DNA of 6,785 bases. It comes from an uncultured Phycisphaerales bacterium (lineage in GTDB: Bacteria > Planctomycetota > Phycisphaerae > Phycisphaerales > UBA1924). Positions 1 to 5,136 of the stretch are shown one piece after another (the stretch's first letter is position 1; each line of letters opens with the position of its first letter). The stretch is taken from assembly GCA_937871415.1 (NCBI GenBank), contig CALMQD010000587.1:1-6785 (forward strand), given 5' to 3'. The position numbers were made by a program, and so were the translations under genes. The notes under the pieces were generated by a model. That model made no database searches. It worked only from the letters and a program-made list of their open reading frames with translations, and was not told the origin of the DNA.

Positions 1-155
1 AGGCGCACACGGTGCGATCCCCCCTGCGCGCTCTCGAGGAGCGTCTTGATGAACTCGCGAAAGTCCGCGTCGTCATCCAGGCACACGATCGAAAGACCGG
101 GGGCGCCGGCGTCCGGCTCGAGCGGCTCTCGGGTGGCTTCGTGCGCAGGGGTCAT
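1..155 (-). CDS. Response regulator, N-terminal part (cut by left window edge)
   Basis: This is the first 51 codons of a response regulator, the cytoplasmic partner that takes phosphate from the histidine kinase encoded just upstream. It begins with ATG at 155-153, and the ATGA at 155-152 overlaps the kinase stop codon, which suggests translational coupling and a shared transcript. After a loose leader of about 20 residues, residues 21-31 (LSIVCLDDDAD) match the first beta strand and acidic pocket of a receiver (CheY-like) domain. Asp27-Asp29 sit where the Mg-binding acidic residues belong. The helix FREFIKTLLES (32-42) follows, as expected. The phospho-acceptor Asp and any output domain lie beyond the left edge, so I cannot say whether it binds DNA. 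The family call rests on a short stretch, but its position behind a kinase makes it fairly safe. Confidence 0.8.
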   Translation of the reverse strand, partial: MTPAHEATREPLEPDAGAPGLSIVCLDDDADFREFIKTLLESAQGGSHRVR

Positions 156-1843
156 GCCGTGTGGGTCTCGCTCGCGCTGGTTGCCCGCCCGTCCGTCCCT
201 GCCGACGAGTCTACCAAGCCCGGTTCCGATGCCGCGGCCTCGTCCGCGGGGAGAAGGACTTCGAACTCGGCGCCCCCGTCGGCCATGTTCCGGGCCACGA
301 GGAGCCCGGCGTGCTCGCGGACGATCCCCTCGCTCACCGCCAGCCCGAGCCCGGTGCCGTGCGAATCCAGGCGTGTGCTGACGAACGGCTGGAACAGGTC
401 GGGCAGCACCTCGGGCGCGATCCCGGGCCCCTGATCGCGGACCTTGAGACTGAGCCAGCGCCCCCCGTCCCGTTCGACCAGGTCTCCCACGACGCGGACC
501 GGCCCGCCGGAGCCGCCGGCGCCCGGCCTGGGCGCGGAGGCCTCCGCCGCGTTTCGCAGCAGATTCACCAGTACCTGGACCAGTCGGTCGGGATCGCACG
601 CGATCGTCAGCCCGGTCGGAAGTTCGACCTCCAGCGTCGAGCTGGGTCGGCGCTTGTCGAGACGCACGAGCGTCCACGCCTCGTCGACGAGCGGACACAA
701 CGCGACCACGCGCCGCTCGAGCGGGCGCACGCGGGCGATGTGCAGCAGGCTGTCGCTCAGCCGCTCCAGCCTCCCGACAACGCGCTGCATGAGGGCCTGC
801 TCTTCCGGCGACAATCCGCCGGTGCCGAGCTTCTCGGCGAGGCCCTTGAGCACGGCCAGCGGCGTGTTCATCTCGTGAGCCAGGCCCGCGGACATCATGC
901 CGAGGCTCGCGAGGCGGCCCGTGTCTGCGAGGTTCTGGCGCGCGGTTTCGAGCAGGTGGTTCTTGGTCTTCAGGTCCGCCGCGACTTCTTCGAGGCGCGA
1001 GAGCGCCAGCCCCAGATCGCGCTCGTGCCGGCGGATCGCAAGGATCGCCTGGTTGCGGCTCCGCATGATCTCGCCGAGTTCGTCGCTGGGGATCGCCGAC
1101 TCCGGGATGATCTGTTCCGCCTCGCGCCCCTCCTGCACCGCCTGGTCCGCGTCGAGCATCGCGCCGATCGGCTCGTACACGTTGCGCGGCAGGACGAAGA
1201 TCTCCAGGGCGCCCGCGACCAGCCCGTACACGCTCAGCAGCGCGATGGTCGTCAGGATGTAGAGCCGAATCACGCCTCGACGCGCGGCCTCGAGTTTCAG
1301 CGAAACGCTCACGAACCGGTCGTCCGCCAGCGCGGCGATGAGCACCGGCTCGCGCTGCGGCCCGTCCTTCACGAGCGGCGACTCGGCGGCCCGGCCCTCC
1401 GCCGCGATGCCGCGCAACCGCGAGGCCGCTTCCGCGTCGAGGCCGAGCGCCTCGGCGCTCGTCACCCGCACGGCGGCCTCGGGCCCGAGCAGTCCCTGCC
1501 ACTGCCGGATGCGCTCGTCGAACCCCGCCGGGGTGGCGCTGGGGTCGCGGCTCAGGATCGCGGCGAGCGCCAACCCCGCCTCGTGCAGTTCGGCGTCTCG
1601 CACGACGTCCCGCACCGCGGGGCGGAGCGCGAGGGCCAGGATCGCGGCGAGCGCGAGCGAGAACGTCGTGTGCAGAACGATGAGCTTCTTCCGGATCCTC
1701 ATCCCGCGCAGCAGCCCGGCGGCCCGCTCGCCCTTGCGCGAGGAGACTGCCGACGTCCGCGGGCGCGGTGCGGGCGTCGCTCCGCGCTGTTCCGCCGCTG
1801 CCGCGGTGGCTGATCTCGGGTTCGGTGGAGTGCGTTCGGCCAC
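152..1843 (-). CDS. Membrane sensor histidine kinase (HisKA-HATPase)
   Basis: This is a 563-residue sensor kinase that autophosphorylates on histidine and passes the phosphate to the adjacent regulator. A basic stretch (RIRKK, 50-53 region) leads into TM1 at about 54-73. An extracytoplasmic sensor region of about 118 residues follows with no family I recognise, then TM2 at about 192-214 and a HAMP-like segment with predicted coiled coil at about 215-305. The H-box AGLAHEMNTPLA holds phospho-His323; the following Glu324 and Thr327 fit the HExxT pattern of kinases that also act as phosphatases. The ATPase domain has the N-box NLLRNAAEA (Asn431), G1 DQGPGIA (470-476), F-box FQPFVST (484-490) and G2 GTGLGLA (496-502). 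All key residues are present. The annotated start is GTG at 1843. ATG at 1702 (Met48) lies directly before TM1 and would remove a Pro/Ala/Arg-rich tail, so it is a serious alternative. The signal sensed is unknown. Confidence 0.93.
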   Translation of the reverse strand: MAERTPPNPRSATAAAAEQRGATPAPRPRTSAVSSRKGERAAGLLRGMRIRKKLIVLHTTFSLALAAILALALRPAVRDVVRDAELHEAGLALAAILSRDPSATPAGFDERIRQWQGLLGPEAAVRVTSAEALGLDAEAASRLRGIAAEGRAAESPLVKDGPQREPVLIAALADDRFVSVSLKLEAARRGVIRLYILTTIALLSVYGLVAGALEIFVLPRNVYEPIGAMLDADQAVQEGREAEQIIPESAIPSDELGEIMRSRNQAILAIRRHERDLGLALSRLEEVAADLKTKNHLLETARQNLADTGRLASLGMMSAGLAHEMNTPLAVLKGLAEKLGTGGLSPEEQALMQRVVGRLERLSDSLLHIARVRPLERRVVALCPLVDEAWTLVRLDKRRPSSTLEVELPTGLTIACDPDRLVQVLVNLLRNAAEASAPRPGAGGSGGPVRVVGDLVERDGGRWLSLKVRDQGPGIAPEVLPDLFQPFVSTRLDSHGTGLGLAVSEGIVREHAGLLVARNMADGGAEFEVLLPADEAAASEPGLVDSSAGTDGRATSASETHTA

Positions 1844-1859
1844 GGACTATCGTTGCCTC
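1844..1859. promoter_or_regulatory. Very short divergent intergenic region, possible promoter
   Basis: Only 16 bases separate the GTG start of the kinase (minus strand) from the GTG start chosen for the methyltransferase (plus strand). TATCGT at 1848-1853 fits a minimal TAnnnT -10 element on the plus strand and would place transcription at or near the GTG at 1860, giving a leaderless message. I see no convincing -35 and no ribosome binding site in front of 1860. Alternatively, one or both real starts lie further inside the genes and the promoters lie in what is drawn here as coding sequence. Confidence 0.25.
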
Positions 1860-3341
1860 GTGCCCGACCAGCCGCGCAACAGGCCCAGACCCGCCCGTCG
1901 ATCGTCGCCCGAGCGTTCCCGGCGCCCATCCAAAGGGCGCGACGCCGACGCGTCCGCGCCGCCGCTCGGAGACGCCGCCCGCCACGCCGCCTTCCTGAGC
2001 ATCGCGCGCCAGTGCCGTCGCTGGCCGGAGTTCGAACTGCACGCGTTCGAGCAGTCGGTCGAGCGCAACCTGGCCCGCGCCTCCGATCTGGACCGGGCCT
2101 TTGCCCACGCCATCTACGACACCACGGTGTCGCGCTGGCTGACGCTGACATACCTCGTCTCGCGGTTCTGTCAGCGTCCGCTGGCGGAGCTCGAACCCCG
2201 CGTCCTGGGAGCGATGCTCGGCGGTGCCTGCCAGATCGTCTTCCTCGACCGCGTCCCGGCCCACGCGGCGATCAACCACGCTGTCGAGTGGACCAAGGCC
2301 CAGTGCGGTCACGCGCCCAAGGGACTGGTGAACGCCGTGCTGCGGCGCATCGCCGACCTGGCACGCCCCGACGACGGTGCGCCGCGCACGCGGCCGCAGT
2401 GGTCGGGCGAGCGCGACGAGCTCCCGTTTCTCTTGAACTCGGACCGGCTCGGCTCCCTCGTGCTGTCCCAACCCGTGCTTCCCGAGGACGACACCGAGCG
2501 TCTGGCCGCGTCGACGAGTCATCCCGTCGACCTGCTCCGGCTTTGGCTGAAGAATGCGCCCCTGCGCGAGGTCCGCTCGCTCTGCCTGCACTCGCTCGCC
2601 TCGCCGCCCACGATCATTAACACCTCATTCGCGGCGTCCACGAATCCTCTCCCGCCGGAACTTGTGCCGCACGACGTTCCCGGCCACCACGTCTTCCGCG
2701 GCTCGCACGATCGGCTGGTCGCGCTGCTCGATTCGAGGTCCGATCTCTGGGTCCAGGACCCGGCGTCGACCCGGGCGGTCGGCTCGGTCGCCGATCTTCG
2801 GCCGCGCGTCGTGCTCGATCTGTGCGCCGGGCAGGGCACCAAGACCCGCCAGCTCGCGGCCGCCTTCCCGGACGCCGAGATCTATGCCACAGACGTCGAC
2901 GACCTGCGCCGGGCGACGCTTGAGCGCCAGTTCGCCGGCTCGGGGCAGGTCCGCGTGCTCTCACCCCGGCAGATGCGCGAGCGAATGCTGGGCAAGGGGG
3001 AACTGATCCTGCTCGACGTTCCCTGTTCGAACTCGGGCGTCCTGCCGCGCCGCCCCGAGGCCCGGTACCGCCTGACGGGGGCGAGCCTCGCCTCGCTCAC
3101 GGACATCCAGCGACAGATCATCGCCGACGCGATCCCGCTGCTGAGCGAGCGTCCGGAAGGCCAGATTCTGTACTCGACGTGTTCGCTGGAACGGGCCGAG
3201 AATCACGAGATGGCCGCGTGGGCCGTCAAGTGGCACGGATTCAAGCTCCAGCGTGAGCAGGTCACCCGGCCCAAGGGCCTTCCCGGAGAACCCGACACTT
3301 CGTACCACGACGGCTCCTTCGGGATTCTGCTGGCCCGCTGA
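1860..3341 (+). CDS. rsmB: RsmB/Sun-type rRNA cytosine-C5 methyltransferase
   Basis: This S-adenosylmethionine-dependent enzyme is expected to methylate C5 of a cytosine in 16S rRNA (position 967 in E. coli). With GTG 1860 as start it has 493 residues. A basic tail (1-37) precedes an N-terminal NusB-like RNA-binding domain (about 38-168) ending in KGLVNAVLRR, a signature of this family. SHPVDLLRLW (220-229) is the usual link to the catalytic domain. Motif I is DLCAGQGTKT (320-329) and the ribose-binding acidic residue is probably Asp345. The two catalytic cysteines are Cys389 in DVPCSNSGV (motif IV) and the nucleophile Cys441 in YSTCSLE (motif VI). The C-terminal YHDGSFGILL is also typical. 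Motif I reads CAGQGTKT where CAAPGGKT is common. The linker between the two domains seems about 35-40 residues longer than in E. coli. The start is uncertain: GTG 1830 is in frame, no ATG lies near, and neither GTG has a clear ribosome binding site. The rRNA target is inferred. Confidence 0.88.
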   Translation: MPDQPRNRPRPARRSSPERSRRPSKGRDADASAPPLGDAARHAAFLSIARQCRRWPEFELHAFEQSVERNLARASDLDRAFAHAIYDTTVSRWLTLTYLVSRFCQRPLAELEPRVLGAMLGGACQIVFLDRVPAHAAINHAVEWTKAQCGHAPKGLVNAVLRRIADLARPDDGAPRTRPQWSGERDELPFLLNSDRLGSLVLSQPVLPEDDTERLAASTSHPVDLLRLWLKNAPLREVRSLCLHSLASPPTIINTSFAASTNPLPPELVPHDVPGHHVFRGSHDRLVALLDSRSDLWVQDPASTRAVGSVADLRPRVVLDLCAGQGTKTRQLAAAFPDAEIYATDVDDLRRATLERQFAGSGQVRVLSPRQMRERMLGKGELILLDVPCSNSGVLPRRPEARYRLTGASLASLTDIQRQIIADAIPLLSERPEGQILYSTCSLERAENHEMAAWAVKWHGFKLQREQVTRPKGLPGEPDTSYHDGSFGILLAR

Positions 3342-3395
3342 ACAACCGACAACCCGCAGACCCCGACGCACCCGGCTTTGCTTGCCGATCCCGCC

Positions 3396-3405
3396 GAGGC
3401 GCCTC
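3396..3405. repeat. 10-base perfect palindrome upstream of the PtsN-like gene
   Basis: GAGGCGCCTC is self-complementary over 10 bases in the 151-base gap between the methyltransferase and the PtsN-like gene. It lies about 28 bases upstream of the TACACT promoter-like element, where an operator could sit. In GC-rich DNA such a palindrome can arise by chance, and I see no second copy. The rest of this gap (3342-3492) shows no strong terminator: a 4-base stem at 3373-3387 has no T tract after it. Confidence 0.15.
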
Positions 3406-3432
3406 CGCACCACCCCACGCGATCGCGACGCG

Positions 3433-3438
3433 TACACT
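3433..3438 (+). promoter_or_regulatory. Possible -10 element for the ptsN-ispA unit
   Basis: TACACT fits the TAnnnT pattern of a sigma-70-type -10 box and lies 54 bases before the ATG at 3493, giving a leader of roughly 48 bases. The context CGCGTACACT resembles CGCGTACCAT upstream of dxs (5017-5026). No -35 hexamer at 16-18 bases spacing is convincing, so this is a weak call. A gap of 151 bases after the methyltransferase gene makes a separate promoter plausible. Confidence 0.25.
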
Positions 3439-3492
3439 CTCGCCCCTCCGGATCATCCGCCGAACTCGTGGGCGTCCATTCCCTGCCGAAGC

Positions 3493-3954
3493 ATGAAGCT
3501 CCTCGACATCATTTCCCTGGACTGCATCAAGGCGCCGCTCGGCAGCCCGGACAAACACGCGGCGATCGACGAACTCGTCGACCTGCTCGCGGGGGCCGGG
3601 AAGGTCAAGAACGCTCTGGCGCTCAAGGAAGCCGTCTGGGCCCGCGAGCAGACCCGCACGACCGGCATCGGCAATGGGCTGGCGATCCCCCACGGCAAGT
3701 GCACCGGGGTCGAAAACCCCGCCATCGCCATCGGCAAACCCGCGGCCCCGATGGAGTTTGCCGCGATCGACGGCAAGCCGGTCCGACTCATCATCCTGCT
3801 CGCCTCGCCACCGGACCGGACCAGCGACCACATCCAGGCGCTCGCCCACATTTCCCGCCTGATGATGATGGAGGAGTTCCGCGAGCGCATCTACAGCGCC
3901 GGGTCTCCCGCGGAGATTTTCGACCTGCTCAGATCGCAGGAGCAGCCGGCGTGA
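3493..3954 (+). CDS. ptsN: PTS EIIA protein, PtsN (nitrogen PTS) type
   Basis: This is a cytoplasmic single-domain EIIA protein of 153 residues, the usual length for PtsN (EIIA-Ntr). Proteins of this family accept phosphate from HPr/NPr on a histidine and mostly regulate other proteins rather than transport sugar. The active-site signature TTGIGNGLAIPHGK (56-69) is intact, with phospho-His67. The second conserved histidine region follows as DHIQALAHISRLM (112-124). The N-terminal MKLLDIISLDCI is also typical. No EIIB or EIIC domain is attached, no transporter gene lies nearby, and neither rpoN nor an HPr gene is in the window. A fructose-type EIIA from a transporter is less likely for that reason. 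ATG 3493 is chosen because homology begins there; the ribosome binding site is weak. The stop overlaps the start of the prenyl synthase gene, so the two are probably translated together. That ties a PTS sensor to isoprenoid synthesis, although any regulatory link is inference. Confidence 0.87.
   Translation: MKLLDIISLDCIKAPLGSPDKHAAIDELVDLLAGAGKVKNALALKEAVWAREQTRTTGIGNGLAIPHGKCTGVENPAIAIGKPAAPMEFAAIDGKPVRLIILLASPPDRTSDHIQALAHISRLMMMEEFRERIYSAGSPAEIFDLLRSQEQPA
3938..3942 (+). promoter_or_regulatory. Ribosome binding site AGGAG deciding the ispA start
   Basis: AGGAG lies inside the last codons of the PtsN-like gene, 8 bases before GTG 3951. It is the clearest Shine-Dalgarno sequence in the window. 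It favours GTG 3951, whose GTGA overlaps the upstream TGA stop, over ATG 3978, which has only a weak GGA-containing stretch in front of it. Confidence 0.7.
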
Positions 3955-4910
3955 GCGCGGCGACCGGAACTCTCCCCATGTCGCAGCGCAACCACCTGTC
4001 GACCGCCCCCGCGAACCTGGCCCCCGCCGCCCCGGACGCGCTGCCCGCGAGCGTGCTCGCGCCGCTGGCCCGGATCGACCCGTACCTCGACGAGTTCATC
4101 CGCGCCGCAAACCTTCCGGTGAATCTGCGCGATGCGATCCTGTATTCGCTCCTGGGACCGGGCAAGCGCATCCGTCCGCTCCTGTGCCTGCACTCGTTCC
4201 GAGCGCTGGGCGGATCGGACGAGGCCCGCGCGCTCCCCGCCGCCGCCGCCGTCGAGATGGTCCACGCCTTCTCGCTCATTCACGACGATCTGCCGGGGCT
4301 GGACAACGACGATCTGCGTCGCGGCCGACCCACCCTCCACAAGCACGCGGGCGAGGCGATGGCGATCCTCGCCGGCGACTCTCTGCTCACGCTGTCGTTC
4401 ACGATCCTCATCGAGCGCTACGAGCCGGCGGTGGCGGCGTTCATGGCGCGCGAACTGGCCGCGGGAACCAACGGCATGATCGCCGGCCAGATCTACGACA
4501 CGCTCGGCGGCTTTGCGGGCACGCCCACGCCCGAGCAGCGCTTGGAACTGATCCACACGAACAAGACGGGCGCGCTGATCCGCGCCGCTTGCCGCATGGG
4601 CGCACTCGCGGCCGGCGCCGGCCCGGCGACCCTCCAGGGGATCAGCGACTACGCCGACGCGATCGGCCTGATGTTCCAGATCGTCGACGACGTGCTCGAC
4701 GTCACGCAGACCAGCGAACACCTGGGCAAGAAATCGGGCAAGGACATCGACGCCGGCAAACTCACCTACCCCGGCGTCATGGGGATCGAGGCTTCGAGAC
4801 GGCGCGTGGCTCAGTTACACCAGGCGGCGCTGACCGCCCTGCGGCCGATGGGCGATGCGAGCGAGCCTTTGGCCCACCTCGCCGGATACCTCGCCGCCCG
4901 AACGCGATAA
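3951..4910 (+). CDS. ispA: Short-chain polyprenyl diphosphate synthase, probably farnesyl diphosphate synthase
   Basis: This is a trans-prenyltransferase of 319 residues that condenses isopentenyl diphosphate with allylic diphosphates. The first aspartate-rich motif is DDLPGLD (112-118), the bacterial DDxxxxD form, followed by NDDLRRGRPTLH. The second is DDVLD (246-250). The preceding GPGKRIRP (69-76) and the later GKKSGKDIDAGKLTYP (259-274) are classic for the IspA/GGPP group. Phe107 is five residues before the first motif. An aromatic residue there, with the two-residue insertion inside the motif, is the known pattern of type II farnesyl diphosphate (C15) synthases. Geranylgeranyl diphosphate (C20) synthases usually have a non-aromatic residue there, so C15 is favoured but not proven. 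The first 35 or so residues are Ala/Pro-rich and not conserved. GTG 3951 is chosen from the AGGAG at 3938-3942 and the GTGA overlap with the PtsN-like gene; ATG 3978 is the alternative. Dxs, downstream, starts the pathway supplying its substrates. Confidence 0.92.
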   Translation: MSAATGTLPMSQRNHLSTAPANLAPAAPDALPASVLAPLARIDPYLDEFIRAANLPVNLRDAILYSLLGPGKRIRPLLCLHSFRALGGSDEARALPAAAAVEMVHAFSLIHDDLPGLDNDDLRRGRPTLHKHAGEAMAILAGDSLLTLSFTILIERYEPAVAAFMARELAAGTNGMIAGQIYDTLGGFAGTPTPEQRLELIHTNKTGALIRAACRMGALAAGAGPATLQGISDYADAIGLMFQIVDDVLDVTQTSEHLGKKSGKDIDAGKLTYPGVMGIEASRRRVAQLHQAALTALRPMGDASEPLAHLAGYLAARTR

Positions 4911-4922
4911 AGCCGCCAGACC

Positions 4923-4985
4923 CCGCTTGCCGGCAGCGGCTGCACCCATACCGGACCCCCGTTCCGGTTCTTGATCTGGTTGTTT
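4923..4985 (+). terminator. Tandem hairpins after ispA, possible intrinsic terminator
   Basis: Two hairpins follow the ispA stop. The first is CCGCT/AGCGG (4923-4927 with 4935-4939). The second, stronger one is ACCGGA (4950-4955) with TCCGGT (4963-4968), a 6-base perfect stem with a 7-base loop. About 10 T residues occur in the 18 bases at 4968-4985, interrupted by other bases. That is a weak T tract, so termination may be partial. If it works, it separates the ptsN-ispA message from dxs. Confidence 0.4.
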
Positions 4986-5003
4986 GCGGCATCGCGCGAG
5001 CAA

Positions 5004-5031
5004 GGGGGGTGGTGTTCGCGTACCATCCCCC
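5004..5031. repeat. Near-perfect 10-base inverted repeat upstream of dxs
   Basis: The arms GGGGGGTGGT (5004-5013) and ACCATCCCCC (5022-5031) are complementary at 9 of 10 positions in DNA. As RNA the tenth pair is a G-U wobble, giving a 10-base stem with an 8-base loop. The right arm contains TACCAT (5021-5026), a possible -10 element for dxs with the CGCGTAC context also seen before the PtsN-like gene. It could therefore be an operator over the dxs promoter, or an RNA hairpin if transcription starts further upstream. No -35 at proper spacing is visible. Confidence 0.45.
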
Positions 5032-5033
5032 GG

Positions 5034-5129
5034 CAGGGCCGGAACCCCCACGGGGCTGTTCGGCCTGGTTGCGTCTGCTCCGCAGTCCGTGCGGGCTCGC
5101 GCAGATCCTGGGGGGGTCGGGTTCCGAGA
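5034..5129 (+). promoter_or_regulatory. Putative structured leader of dxs
   Basis: The bases before dxs can form several helices. One hairpin is 5037-5043 with 5059-5065 (GGCCGGA with TTCGGCC, one G-U pair), capped by CCCC/GGGG (5045-5048 with 5052-5055). Another is TCTGC/GCAGA (5074-5078 with 5101-5105), enclosing CCGCA/TGCGG (5080-5084 with 5090-5094). CGGAACCC (5040-5047) is also perfectly complementary to GGGTTCCG (5119-5126), which touches the GAGA at 5126-5129, the only ribosome-binding-like sequence 8 bases before the dxs ATG. That long-range helix and the first hairpin exclude each other, as in a switch. No known riboswitch core was recognised; in particular I do not see the TPP (THI-box) consensus. 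GC-rich DNA forms such pairings easily, so this is suggestive only. Confidence 0.3.
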
Positions 5130-5136
5130 ATCTTCA

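Noticed and set aside
161..1813. Long plus-strand open frame of 550 codons opposite the histidine kinase
   Set aside because: It mirrors the kinase gene codon for codon. Its translation is rich in Arg, Pro and Gly-containing fragments with no recognisable domain, while the opposite strand has every kinase motif. Long antisense open frames are common in GC-rich genomes.
1338..1859. Upstream extension of the methyltransferase open frame into the kinase gene
   Set aside because: This part is antisense to the kinase, has Ser/Arg/Ala-rich shadow composition, and lies outside the NusB-like homology. The gene start was set to GTG 1860.
3419..3426. GCGATCGC octamer palindrome
   Set aside because: It is a single copy, expected at this base composition, and unconnected to other repeats. 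I saw no array or HIP1-like repetition.
3891..4721. Minus-strand open frame of 276 codons opposite ispA
   Set aside because: It is the shadow of a clear prenyl synthase gene on the plus strand, with composition typical of antisense reading.
4911..5136. TPP riboswitch, SRP RNA or other known structured RNA before dxs
   Set aside because: Thiamine dependence of Dxs makes a TPP riboswitch tempting, and CAGGGCCGGAA near 5034 loosely recalls the SRP RNA loop. The THI-box consensus and the GGAAGGnAGCAGC segment of SRP RNA are both absent.
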